From: Paenibacillus_E sp052115445
GTDB taxonomy: Bacteria; Bacillota; Bacilli; Paenibacillales; NBRC-103111
DNA length: 64,000 bases
Assembly: GCF_052115445.1 (NCBI RefSeq)
Contig: NZ_JBFRGR010000025.1
Coordinates: forward strand, 38,030-102,029
Direction of reading: 5' to 3'
Position numbers and translations under genes: made by a program. Under the pieces are notes generated by a model. It saw only the letters and a program-made list of their open reading frames with translations. It was not told where the DNA came from and searched no databases. Position 1 is the first letter of the stretch. Each line of letters begins with the position of its first letter. Shown here one piece after another: positions 33,320-44,200 of this stretch.

Positions 33320-34312
33320 ATGAACTATGCAGCAAATGAAGGAAGATATATAGACATGCCGTACAATCGAAGCGGAAAGAGCGGTCTAAAGCTGCCGCCG
33401 ATTTCGTTTGGATTGTGGCACAATTTTGGTGGCGTCGATCTATTCGAGAACAGCAGAGCGCTAGCGCGCCATGCCTTTGATCTAGGGATTACGCATTTCG
33501 ATCTTGCGAATAATTATGGCCCACCGACTGGCTCAGCAGAAGAAGTGTTCGGGCAAATTTTGAAAAAGGATTTGCTACCGTATCGTGACGAGCTGATTAT
33601 CGCTACGAAAGCTGGCTACCGCATGTGGGATGGTCCCTATGGGGAGCGTGGCTCCCGCAAAAGCATGCTCGCCAGCCTTGATCAAAGCTTGAAGCGACTA
33701 GGCATGGATTATGTAGATATATATTATTCGCACCGTTTCGATGCAGAGACGCCTCTGGAAGAAACGATGAGCGCTTTGGATCAGGCTGTACGTCAGGGCA
33801 AAGCGTTGTATGTCGGCGTGTCCAACTATAATGCGGAGCAAACGGAGCAAGCCGCAGCAATTTTGAAAGGTCTTGGCACTCCGTTCATCATTCATCAAGT
33901 ACACTACTCGATGTTTGAAAGGCGGCTGGAACAGGGGCTGCAGGATATTTTGGCAAAAGAAGGCGTAGGGTCTATCGCCTACAGTCCGCTCGCCAGGGGG
34001 CTTCTGACGGATCGTTATTTGGAGAACATTCCGGCTGATTCCCGTGCTGCGGGGGGCAGTGTGTTCCTAAGACCTGAGGATATTACGGAAGACAAGATTG
34101 CTAAGTCACGTCTATTGCATGTATTAGCTCAGGAGCGAGGGCAAAGTCTTGCCCAAATGGCTTTAGCTTGGGTTCTTCGCAAGGGACATGTGACTTCTGC
34201 ATTAATTGGCGCAAGCAAAGTGAGTCAGCTAGATGATAATGTGGCCGCCTTGAAGCAGCCTAATTTCACACAGGAAGAATTGGATCTGATCGATAGCATT
34301 TTAAGCAAATAA
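33320..34312 (+). CDS. Aldo-keto reductase (YghZ / AKR14-like)
   Basis: A 330-residue NADPH-dependent reductase. The catalytic tetrad is visible: D in ITHFDLANNYGPP, Y in the same motif, K in IIATKAGY and H in YYSHRFD. The GLWHNFGG and ANNYGPPTGSAEEVFG strings are typical of the YghZ group, which reduces L-glyceraldehyde 3-phosphate and other aldehydes. It is the last gene of the GH4 operon (no terminator lies between it and the GH36-like gene) and ends at a terminator. In this setting it may reduce an aldose or uronate released by the glycosidases. Confidence 0.88.
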   Translation: MNYAANEGRYIDMPYNRSGKSGLKLPPISFGLWHNFGGVDLFENSRALARHAFDLGITHFDLANNYGPPTGSAEEVFGQILKKDLLPYRDELIIATKAGYRMWDGPYGERGSRKSMLASLDQSLKRLGMDYVDIYYSHRFDAETPLEETMSALDQAVRQGKALYVGVSNYNAEQTEQAAAILKGLGTPFIIHQVHYSMFERRLEQGLQDILAKEGVGSIAYSPLARGLLTDRYLENIPADSRAAGGSVFLRPEDITEDKIAKSRLLHVLAQERGQSLAQMALAWVLRKGHVTSALIGASKVSQLDDNVAALKQPNFTQEELDLIDSILSK

Positions 34313-34318
34313 TTTAAG

Positions 34319-34360
34319 AGCATCGCGTGGACATTGAAGTCTACTCGGTGCTTTTTATTT
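34319..34360 (+). terminator. Terminator of the GH4-AKR operon
   Basis: An imperfect stem AGCATCGCGTGGAC/GTCTACTCGGTGCT followed by five T and a further T-rich tract. Confidence 0.75.
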
Positions 34361-34423
34361 TCAGCATAAATGAAAGTATAAATTTAAAGTTAAAAATCGG
34401 GTATTACGAAGTTTGAATGTGGA

Positions 34424-34631
34424 GTTAGTCGATATAATCGACTAACTCGTGCTCTGGCGGAGCAATGCGAGGTAAGTTAGTCGATAAAAACGACTAACTC
34501 GTGTGCAGGAGAGGCAATGCGAGGTAAGTTAGTCGATAAAATCGACTAACTGGTGCGCAGGAGAGGCAATAGGAATGGAGTTAGTCGATAAGATCGACTA
34601 ACTCGTGCGCAGGAGGGGCAATGGGAGCAGA
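34424..34631. repeat. Four-copy 52-bp tandem array of GTTAGTCGAT palindromes
   Basis: Palindromes with arms GTTAGTCGAT/ATCGACTAAC (23 bases; second copy has one arm mismatch) begin at 34424, 34476, 34528 and 34580, exactly 52 bases apart. The 29-base intervals are also similar to each other (TCGTGCGCAGGAGAGGCAAT-like). No ORF or T run fits. It separates the AKR terminator from the promoter of the next gene. Confidence 0.85.
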
Positions 34632-34672
34632 GTAGTACAAGGACAGCGGCGGTTTATCTTCCTTTTCAACGA

Positions 34673-34736
34673 TCATAAAAAATCACAACCCTGTGGAAGT
34701 TATCCCATGTAACAGATCAGACAATCCATGTACCAT
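34673..34736 (+). promoter_or_regulatory. Island promoter module, copy 2 (before amidohydrolase)
   Basis: TCATAAAAAATCACA (34673-34687), second half-site GAAGTTATCCCAT (34696-34708) and TACCAT at 34731-34736, again 58 bases from the module start. The gene starts 39 bases after the -10. Confidence 0.65.
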
Positions 34737-34769
34737 CAGGACATACGACGTGTAGAAGGAGGAAGAAGA

Positions 34770-35969
34770 ATGAATAGTCAGATGAAGCAGGGGAAGGAAG
34801 ATTTTGAGGCGCAGATTATGCAGCTGCCCGTTGTAGATACGCACACCCACCTTGTGGGGGATCGACTCTGTGCTGGCGACTTCTGGGAGATTGCCCACTA
34901 TTTCTGGTTGTTTCGTGAACTACAGGCTGCTGGTTACCCAGCGAATGCCATCGAGCTGCCTGAAGACGAACGGATCGCTGCTTTCTTGGAAGCTTACCAT
35001 GGATCGCGAAATACGATGATGAATGTGGCGATGACGCACATTTTCAGAGATTTATACGGCATTGTCATCCGTGACGCGGCCTCGGTAAAGGAAGCTGACG
35101 CTGCCGTGAAACAGAGCGCTGGGCGTGTTACGTGGGCGCAAGAGGTGGCAGACCGATTGAATGTGAGCAGATTCGTCGTGAATATACCCGAACACGCAGA
35201 TTTTCAAGGCATGCGTGAGAACGCCATCCTAATCCCGCGAATTGATGGGAGAATAGGGGGCTGGGTCAAGGAAATCGAGTCATCGCCTAATCCAGCTGGG
35301 GTATTCGCACAAGTGCGAGAGAAACTAACTCAGTTATTAGATACTTATAAGGAAGCCGGATACGCAGGTGTTATGACCACGTTGCCGAGCTATGAAGCCA
35401 GCGCAAACCGCAAGGTTATAGTCGGGCAAGGCAATACGAAGGATGAAATATTAATGATGCTTCTGCACGAATTAGGGGCTGCTGCTGAGCAACGGGGACT
35501 TCTCATACAGCTGTTTCTCGGCGTGGAACGATCCTGGTGTGGAACAGCGACGCCAGTCAATGACCCCACTCGTATCCTGAAGCTCTCTGCCTTGTTTGAA
35601 TCGTATGCCTGCACCTTTGAACTCGTGGTGGCCTCCGAGCTTAACAATTTGGATATTGTGCAAGCGGCATGGAATTTCCCGAATGTTCATGTAGGTGGGC
35701 ATTGGTGGTTTAACTTCCGTGCGAGTACCTATCGCGATAGTATGCAGTATCGGTTAGAGGCGCTTCCGGCAATGAAAAGTTCCCTTATTGTATCCGATGC
35801 CAGGTGCATGGAGTGGAGCTACGGCAAGATTCTGCTTGTTAAACGGATTGTGAGCGATTTCCTATGGGGTCAGATCGAGGCAGGCTGGATTGATTATGAC
35901 ACGGCGATCTATGTGGCTGAGCATTGGCTCTACCACAGTGCAGCGAAGCGCTATGGGGTTGCACATTGA
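34770..35969 (+). CDS. Uronate-isomerase-like amidohydrolase superfamily protein
   Basis: A 399-residue amidohydrolase-fold protein. The first metal motif is DTHTHL near residue 26, then FWEIAHYFWLFRELQAAGYP, GHWWFNF late in the barrel and SDARCMEWSYG with the final metal Asp. This pattern resembles UxaC/glucuronate isomerases, especially divergent short forms, which interconvert glucuronate/fructuronate and galacturonate/tagaturonate. Full UxaC is longer, so a related sugar isomerase is possible. The start is ATG 34770 (AAGGAGG upstream); an in-frame ATG at 34728 lies before the predicted -10. A uronate role agrees with the GH4 CHEI enzyme in the same island. Confidence 0.7.
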   Translation: MNSQMKQGKEDFEAQIMQLPVVDTHTHLVGDRLCAGDFWEIAHYFWLFRELQAAGYPANAIELPEDERIAAFLEAYHGSRNTMMNVAMTHIFRDLYGIVIRDAASVKEADAAVKQSAGRVTWAQEVADRLNVSRFVVNIPEHADFQGMRENAILIPRIDGRIGGWVKEIESSPNPAGVFAQVREKLTQLLDTYKEAGYAGVMTTLPSYEASANRKVIVGQGNTKDEILMMLLHELGAAAEQRGLLIQLFLGVERSWCGTATPVNDPTRILKLSALFESYACTFELVVASELNNLDIVQAAWNFPNVHVGGHWWFNFRASTYRDSMQYRLEALPAMKSSLIVSDARCMEWSYGKILLVKRIVSDFLWGQIEAGWIDYDTAIYVAEHWLYHSAAKRYGVAH

Positions 35970-36007
35970 TCCTATTGTAATCGTTCTCACCGCTCCCATA
36001 GTTCTAA

Positions 36008-36071
36008 TCGTAAAAAAACACAGCGCGCTATAAGTTTCACCATGTCTGCCTTGGAACAACCCTAGTAAGAT
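36008..36071 (+). promoter_or_regulatory. Island promoter module, copy 3 (before LplB-type permease)
   Basis: TCGTAAAAAAACACA (36008-36022), second half-site TATAAGTTTCACCAT ending at 36043, and TAAGAT at 36066-36071, 58 bases from the module start and 49 before the permease ATG. Confidence 0.72.
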
Positions 36072-36114
36072 GAAGAAGTCAAATCGATGCAGCATGCAAG
36101 AAGGGGAGGAAAAC

Positions 36115-37071
36115 ATGGCCAGCAAAATACAGCCATCCGATCAATCAATGTATAATTTCTCATCGCAGAGTCAGAAATGGGCTTTTATGCGAAAACATTG
36201 GCCGATTTATGTGATCTCATTACCGGGAATTATTTATTTCTTACTTTTTAAATATATCCCATTATTCGGTTCGGTCATCGCGTTTCAAAACTACAACATT
36301 TTCAAAGGGATAAAAGGAAGCGACTGGGTAGGATTAGAGCATTTCCAACGCATGTTTGCTTACACCGATTTCCTGCAAATTTTAAAAAATACGATATTAA
36401 TCGGTATTTATGATATGTGTTTCGCTTTTCCGATTCCAATCGTCTTGGCTCTTCTCATTAATGAAGTACGCATCATGGCTTATAAACGGATTGTACAAAC
36501 GGTGGTGTATATGCCGCACTTCCTGTCGTGGGTCATCGTCGGAGGCATAGTTGTTGGGGTTTTGTCCCCTTCCACGGGAATTGTCAATCATCTACTCTCC
36601 TTGTTCGGCGTTGAGCCTATCTATTTCTTGGGGGAAAATAGCTACATTCGAACCATTCTCATTAGTTCTGGCGTTTGGAAGGATAGCGGTTGGGGAACGA
36701 TCATCTATTTGGCAGCGATTGCAGGCATTAATCCTGACCTGTACGAAGCATCACAAATCGATGGAGCCAGTCGGATTCGTCAAGTGTTCTCCATCACGAT
36801 TCCTAGTATTTTACCAACTATCGTTATTTTATTTTTGCTTCAAATTGGTAATTTCCTCGATTTCGGTTTCGAACGCGTCTTCGTATTTCTTAACCCGCTT
36901 AACAATGAGAATGGGGAGATTATTGATACGTTTGTGTACCGAGCAGGGCTTGTTGATCGTCAATACAGCTACACGACGGCTATCGGGTTGTTCAAGTCGG
37001 TTGTGGGTCTACTGTTGATCATGATCAGTAATATGTTTAGTAAAAAAATGACGGGCGAAGGCTTGTACTGA
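36115..37071 (+). CDS. LplB-type ABC transporter permease
   Basis: A 318-residue permease of the LplB/YtcO branch of oligosaccharide importers. YVISLPGIIYFLLFKYIPLFGSVIAFQNYN and VYMPHFLSWVI are diagnostic; the EAA loop is LYEASQIDGASRIRQVFSITIPSILP, and it ends KKMTGEGLY as usual for LplB. ATG 36115 (GGGGAGG upstream) is preferred to the in-frame ATG 36070, which lies inside the predicted -10 region. It forms a unit with the next permease. The matching binding protein is probably that at 45720, separated by the large surface-protein gene. Confidence 0.92.
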   Translation: MASKIQPSDQSMYNFSSQSQKWAFMRKHWPIYVISLPGIIYFLLFKYIPLFGSVIAFQNYNIFKGIKGSDWVGLEHFQRMFAYTDFLQILKNTILIGIYDMCFAFPIPIVLALLINEVRIMAYKRIVQTVVYMPHFLSWVIVGGIVVGVLSPSTGIVNHLLSLFGVEPIYFLGENSYIRTILISSGVWKDSGWGTIIYLAAIAGINPDLYEASQIDGASRIRQVFSITIPSILPTIVILFLLQIGNFLDFGFERVFVFLNPLNNENGEIIDTFVYRAGLVDRQYSYTTAIGLFKSVVGLLLIMISNMFSKKMTGEGLY

Positions 37072-37099
37072 TAAGGAAGGAGACCGGAGGTGAATCGCT

Positions 37100-37969
37100 A
37101 TGATTATGACAAGAGGCCATAAAATTTTTAATATCTTCAACCTTATATTGTTAGGTGTTCTCGGTTTGAGCATGGTGCTGCCCCTTATTCACATTATTGC
37201 GCAGTCCTTAAGCAATAACACGGCCATTAATGCAGGAGATGTATCGTTTTGGCCTGTGGGCTTCACATTAGGCAGCTATAAACTTATTTTGGAGGATCCG
37301 ACGATCTGGATCGGGTTCAGGAATAGTGTCATTATTACGGTATTTGGTACTTTTATTAATTTATTTATGACAACAACGCTTGCATATCCGTTGTCCAGAC
37401 CTGAATATTTGTTTCGTAAATCGATTCTACTGTTGGTGTTGTTTACTTTAATTTTCAGCGCACCGTTAATTCCCAACTATTTATTGATCAAGCAATTAGG
37501 AATGTTGAATACCCTCTGGGCCTTAATGCTGCCAATGGCGATTAGCGCTTTTAATTTATTCGTGATGCGGTCATTTTTCTTGAATCTACCATCGGAACTG
37601 CTGGATTCGGCACGAATGGACGGCTGCGGAGAGTTCCGTATACTCTGGAATATCGTCTTGCCGCTATCTAAGCCTGCGATGGCTACAATGGGCATTATGT
37701 ATGCAGTCAGTCACTGGAACCGATATGCGGAGGCCGTCTTCTATATTGATCATCGTCAATGGATACCGCTGCAAGTGCGGCTGAGGGAAATTGTATTTAC
37801 CGATCAGATGGGGCAATCGGATGTATCATCGGAACTTCTGCAGCTCCTATCCCCAGAAGGAATTAAGATGGCGGTCATTGTCGTCGCTACGATTCCAATC
37901 CTGTGTGTGTACCCGTTCCTACAAAAGCATTTTATCCAAGGTATGATGGTGGGTTCGGTGAAATCTTAA
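37100..37969 (+). CDS. LplC/YtcP-type ABC transporter permease
   Basis: A 289-residue partner permease. It has the typical long periplasmic loop start SFWPVGFTLGSYKLIL, the SRPEYLFRKSILLLVLFTLIFSAPLIPNYLLI segment, the EAA loop ELLDSARMDGCGEFRILWNIVLPLSKPAM, and ends QKHFIQGMMVGSVKS. GGAGGTG precedes ATG 37100. These transporters import large unsaturated or substituted oligosaccharides such as rhamnogalacturonan fragments in Bacillus. It ends at a terminator 20 bases downstream. Confidence 0.92.
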   Translation: MIMTRGHKIFNIFNLILLGVLGLSMVLPLIHIIAQSLSNNTAINAGDVSFWPVGFTLGSYKLILEDPTIWIGFRNSVIITVFGTFINLFMTTTLAYPLSRPEYLFRKSILLLVLFTLIFSAPLIPNYLLIKQLGMLNTLWALMLPMAISAFNLFVMRSFFLNLPSELLDSARMDGCGEFRILWNIVLPLSKPAMATMGIMYAVSHWNRYAEAVFYIDHRQWIPLQVRLREIVFTDQMGQSDVSSELLQLLSPEGIKMAVIVVATIPILCVYPFLQKHFIQGMMVGSVKS

Positions 37970-37989
37970 TGCAAATAGCGTGAAATCGG

Positions 37990-38021
37990 CCGCCCCGTAA
38001 GCATATATGGGGTGGTTTTTT
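37990..38021 (+). terminator. Intrinsic terminator of the LplB-LplC unit
   Basis: Stem CCGCCCC/GGGGTGG with a 12-base loop and six T. Confidence 0.88.
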
Positions 38022-38044
38022 GACCTAACGGATTGCAGCTCATA

Positions 38045-38108
38045 TCGTAAATAAAACAACCCCAATCGTAAATTTTTCCATCTATGGAAATAAGAATGTG
38101 ATTTACAC
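38045..38108 (+). promoter_or_regulatory. Island promoter module, copy 4 (before the 2279-residue surface protein)
   Basis: TCGTAAATAAAACAAC (38045-38060) and a clear second copy TCGTAAATTTTTCCAT (38066-38081), 21 bases apart, then TACACT at 38103-38108, 58 bases from the module start. This copy has one inserted base relative to the others and best shows that the module is a direct repeat. The leader to the ATG is longer than in other copies. Confidence 0.65.
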
Positions 38109-38223
38109 TTATCCAAGCAGGGGAGGAAGGAGATGATCTTAACATTTATAATGGAAGCGATTGCAATATGAATGATAACCCCTTGTTTCAAGTAGGTGTA
38201 ACTGACTCTAAGGAGGCTTTAGA

Positions 38224-41200
38224 ATGTTCAGTAAGATGTTGAAGCAACAAGTACTTAAAAAGGCGGTAAGCATAGTGCTTTCCTTAGCACTTGTTCTTAC
38301 ATTAATTAACATGAATCCAGTAGAAACGGTTTACGCAGCGCCGGAGGACAACTTGGGCATTTTGGACATACACGTGAACAAGCCAGTGGGCGCAGTTGTC
38401 GATCTCGATGATGCGACAATTGACGTATCCTTACCCTACGGTACCATCTATCAAATGCTGAATATAACCACAAATGGTGCAAACGCAGTACTATACAGAA
38501 GTGACGAAACAACGGTGATCCCTTTTGCAGCCAGCGGCATTAACAAAGGCGATGCGAAAATGGACCAATTTTCAACAAGCGGAACCACGACATATTACTT
38601 GGTAGTGACCGATATCCAGAATAGCAGTAATAGCAAAAAATACACGATAACGGTTACGGTAGATATGGCAGTGCCCTCTTTAAGTGGCCCAATGGGGCCA
38701 AATGACAAATACTTGCCACTGAATATTAAGGCAGGCGAGTCCGCGTGGGATGTGATTGGCGCATCCAAAATTGGCAATGGCAGCGGTACAGGTTCAATCG
38801 AAGGTCCAACGAGCCCTTCTTCTTACAGTGGGAAACCATGGTCAGAATCTGTATATGACCGTTCAGGTGACTACCCTGTGGCTTCGACTGTGAATGAATC
38901 ATGGTTGGGAGACAATATGTATTTGCAAACGATCGGACGAAATAATTTGAATGCGCTTACGAAATATGGCATTGCAGGCGTACCAGGAACGTCTAAGCTC
39001 AACTCGGACATTTTACGGTTTCACGAATTTAAACCTTTTGTGACGCCTGGAGGTGTAAGTCGGGACGACGGTGATCGCGGAGCCGTAGGCAGTGACCGGC
39101 AGAGATTGGAAATTAAAAGCAATACCAGCGCAGCCAACATCGATGCAAATAGCGTAGGCGGCGATATTATGACCCATCATTGGAGACTTATGCTCCCATC
39201 GGAAACGTTAAGGTTTCAACAAGATGTTGGTGAGAAAAAAGCAGGTGAATTCATTGAACCGCACCGGTTTTGGCACATCTTCCAATTGAAAGAAATCGCC
39301 GGCAACGCAGCCGGCCAACCAGTGACTACACTGACCTTAGTTTCCAGCGAAGGCAAAGGGCAGCTTGAATTCAGGAACAATCCAGATGGCAGCAATGCGG
39401 ATCGCATTAAGCCATTGTTCACGATTCCTTTTGAAAAGGTCGCAGATCGCTGGCTGGATTTTGAAGTAACGATCTTAACCGCAGATAAAGGTTATTTATA
39501 CGGTAAACTTGTCGATCTGGAGTCGGGCGATGTGCTGTTCGAAGGCGGGATGACGGCCGAAACCTCTAGACGCCCTGAAGTGAGCAATCCGACAACAGGC
39601 AGACTCGAAAGAACGGATTTACCCGTTGAAGCGGGTCAACAAAATCGTTCCAAATGGGGGCTTTACCGGGGGTTGTATAACAGTCCGGCTGATGCAGCTT
39701 ATGCGGATGAATGGCAAGCAGCAACCATGTACCTGTCTGACGTACACTTAATCAAACGGGATGAGGACAGCTATATTTTCCCTGACGGCTGGAACCCCAA
39801 TACACAAGCGAAAGATGTTGTTGCATGGGCAAGGCCAGCTGCGATTTCAGCTTCCCAAGGTACGGCATTTGGCAATTTAGCTTTACCTTCAAAGCTAGAT
39901 GTCACCCTGAGCACGGGGAAAATAGAGCCGGTGAATGTAACATGGAGCTCATCGGGCTATAATCCAGATCATACGGGCATTCATACGATTTATGGTGAGT
40001 TTAATGGCTCAGGTATTACGAACTCAACCAATATTAAACCATTTATTGAAGTTAATCTTTCTAGTTATAAAAACTGGGCGGTAACTCCCGGAGCTACGCT
40101 TAAAGTTGTGTCTAGCAGCAGCAATAGTAAAAACAACTTTATTGATGATAATGCTACGACAGCTTGGCAGGCCAACAGCTCTCTAACCAAGACAGATGGT
40201 TATCAATACTGGGCGGCCGTACAACTGGAAAAGAAAATAGATGTGAGTAACATTCAAATTGAATGGACGAGTAATAGTAAGTTTTTGAAAAATTATCAAG
40301 TATACTACGCGAATGATGCTGCAGCTTTTAATGAACTCAAAGAGGGAAATGCCCTATCAGCGACTTCAGATGCAACGCGTAAACCGCTTGAGACGGCAAA
40401 TGGTGCCCTATGGCAACCAATTGCAGGCGTGGGAAAAACGACACAACTAGAAAATAACGAAAAAGCCAATCATACGTTGGCTGTACCGATTGCAGCGCAA
40501 TATCTATTACTTGTATCCGATGTCACACTCGATAATAGTGCTGGCGGAATCAAAGCGAATGTATTCAATGTTTTCGGTGAACCTTCGGCAACGGATATTC
40601 CGGTTATACCGTCGGGCTCTGTTAACCTGCTAGATCCATCTCGTTTTACACCGCAGGCTGGTGTCAATCTCAAGGTAAGCTCGGAAGCCAATGATCATCC
40701 GGGTGTAGATGCTTTGCGGTCAGGCGGCAGCGGGTATTGGCGGAATGCAAACCCTGATGTCTATAAAGGGGACTACTCGCCATCCTCACTTGCATTAAGT
40801 CTTGACTTAGGCGCGCCTAAAACGATTGATAAACTTTACCTTGAAATCCCTAACACTATCGCCAATATTCAAAGTAATGCTACAAGATTTGAGGTCTATT
40901 ACACCAATGATCCTGCAGCATGGTCAAGTGCACCTACGCCTTCAGTTGGGTCACAGCTCTATGACTGGAAAGCTAACGGTTGGACGCTAGCTGGTGGTAC
41001 AGAGACTGAAGGTTTGTGGTCCTACGTGACGTATAATGGTCAACAATGGGGCTATGATACGAAGCGTTTTCTGTATCCGTTTACAGCACGTTATGTGATG
41101 ATAAACACCGTATTGGTTGGTCCTAGCGATAAGCGTGCGAATGATACCAATTCCATGATGGGTCTATCCGCCTTAGCGATTTATGGTAAAAATCCGTATA

Positions 41201-44200
41201 CGAACGCAACCGCACTAGTGCCAGCTAAGGAAACCTATAGTACATGGGATCAGGTTGAACCTATATCGACAACGATTAATCTGGGTGGGAAAGTGCTTAC
41301 GAGCATTACGAAGGGTGACAGTACGCTTCTATTAAATACGGATTACACATTTGCCGGCAATATGGTTACTTTCACACCTCCCTACCTTGCCAAGTTGCCG
41401 CTAGGCACGAATGAATTTACGTTCAACTTCAACAGCGGCGCACCTTCGCTATTTGCATTGGATGTCATAGCCCGTGGTTATGGCGCCAATGATAAGACGA
41501 TCAAGATGAACGCAATCGAAGGCGTATCTCCTTACAATGTGTTAGGCGGAGCCATGGGTACCGACGAACCTGTAGAAGGAGTTACGAAAAGAATAAGAGA
41601 CGCTTATCACGCTTTCTATGGTAATCAGCCTCGGGCGACAGCCGCGGATGATCATATCCAGAGTGTGTGGGATAGTACATTGCAAAAAAATGTGTTCAAG
41701 ATTTTTGAATACGGCAGAGGTTTGAATAATGAGTTCTTGGATAAAACGCGTGATGGCGAGTACGGTCACAAAGGTGTATTTGACCCGAGTGTAGGCTATA
41801 TCGTTGACGGCGCAGCTACTACCGATCGACAAAGAGTTGAGATTCGCCCAAGCGAAGATTCGAATAACGATTTTGTCGCATACGAAGGCGATTTGGTTTC
41901 CTATGAGTGGATGTGGAATATTCCGGACGGCATCCAATGGAACCAGTCTAACTTCAGGCATATCTTCCAGTTGAAGGCTACGAATCGACAAGCTCCTGAT
42001 ACTTTACCAGGCGGCAATAATGGCGGGGAGAACGGCGCCTATATTCTTGCGATGTCCATTTCTGGAACGACGAACCGTGATCTAGTTGTCAATCATAACC
42101 GTTATGATGGAGATAAGACGCTGATGCGAATTCCATTACGAGAAATCGATGGACATTGGATTAAAGTTGAGCTTAAAGCTCACATTTCGGACAGCGGCTG
42201 GCTGACCATTAAAATTACCGATCAAGTGACGGGCAAGGTATACACCTTTGACAGTCCCGATGTCTATCAAGTCTTCGGTAATCAAGGTACAGGTGACGGT
42301 GTCAAAGATTTATGGCGAAGACCCGAACGAGCAGGTGGCTTTGAGACCGAGTATCCGGCTGCGTTTGATCAATATTTGCGTCCAAAGTGGGGGATATACC
42401 GCAGCTCTGCTAACGGTACCAACTCTGCGTATGACGTTCAGCTCGGGCTATCGGACATCACCATAAGCAAGGTGGCATCAGGGTTGTCATCTGTCAACTT
42501 GGCGCTTAATAAAAAGGCGTACAATGTTGGACCGACAGGTGGTGCTAATCCGATTCAGATGCAATCTGCTACGGCGAATATCTACGGAAATGCTAACAAA
42601 TTGACCAATGGTGTATTACAAGACCCGACCAAATGGACGGTAACAAACGTTACCAATTTGGACCAAATCGGCAATTATTCATGGCTGGGTACCGACGGGG
42701 AACGCAAAGGCAGCTTTGTCATCGACCTTGGCCAGGCGATGGATTTCAGCCAGATTAGACTGTTTGCCAAATCCACGAGGTTAAAGGGCGCAACCGTGTT
42801 TGTATCCAATGAGATCGGAGATCATTCATCGGCTGCTGATTTTAACAATATGACCTTTCAACAAGTGGAAAAGCAGACGGCCCTTGGTTATACGTATGAG
42901 TCAGGTAATAGTAATGGTGGTATCGATTCAGCAGATAGTTCGCACCCGATTAACCTGGGCAAAACCTACCATGCCAGATATCTCAAAGTAACGGTGGAGA
43001 ATGCTTCTGGTGGTAATACAGGCACAGATCTGACGGGACCTCCACGCTTGACACAAGTACAAGTGTTCAATGCGCCACTTCCTCCGCAGCATCTGACGAT
43101 TGAAGCTAGCGGTTCAGGTAACATGCTGAAGTGGGATGCTAATGTTTTAAGCGAAGGATATACGGTGTACAATGAGACAACAGTATTGGCTGATTTACCA
43201 GCAGGCGTAACTACTTATCTGTTACCGAGTAACCTGACTGATTTCTCCAAAGTGACCGTAAGGTCCAAAGGAACAGACCCGTATTCACGTAAGTTTATGA
43301 TTTCGGCACCGACCTTACTTAACATGTCAACGGACATCGTAGGGATTGCACCGATTAGCATCACAACGAGCGCGGGCGTAGCTCCTGTTTTACCAACAGT
43401 CGTCACAGCGGTTTATAGTGACAACACGACGGGACAAAGAGGGGTCATCTGGGACGCTATTGACGCATCCCAATATGCTGTAGCAGGGAGCTTTAGCGTG
43501 CAAGGAACCGTCACCGGCGTAACGTATAAGGCTTTGGCTAATATTACAGTTACAGCTGTAGACATTCCACTACCTGTTATTGTTAGTTATTCGCCAATCA
43601 ACATAACGACAACAGCGGGTACAGCACCCGTATTACCAACAGTAATCACAGCGGTTTACAGCGACAATACGACTAAGCAGCTAAGCGTCGTCTGGAGCAA
43701 TATTGAGGCTTCACAATATGCCTCGGCAGGTACATTTAAGGTGCTGGGAACAGTAGTGGGCACCTCCTTGAAGGCAGAAGCAACAATCACAGTTACACAG
43801 CGTACGACGGATCCGGGGCCAAGTACAGGGACAGGTAGTGGAACTGGTTCTAGTTCTGGTTCAAGTTCTAGCTCAGGGACCACAGGGATCATCGATCTTG
43901 ATAAAGATGCCAAAGTGACCAAAGAAACAACGGCAGATGGGAAGACGATTACGAAAGTCACCTTAGATCGGGATAAACTGGAGAAAGCATCAGCGATTCC
44001 AGTCGTCGTGATTGAAGTGAAGGACAGTGCATCCATTGTAAAGGTGGAACTGCCGGGCCAAGCGATCCTGAATGCAATCAGTAAGCATAACAACACAGTA
44101 ATTCAGATTAAAGCGAATGGTGCCATATATGAGCTGCCAGTTCAATTGTTTAAAGATATAGCTAAGGATTCAACCATAAGCGTTGTAATTTCAAAAGTTT

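Noticed and set aside
34424..34631. CRISPR array or integron attC sites
   Set aside because: Intervals are similar to each other, only four units are present, and there is no cas or integrase gene.
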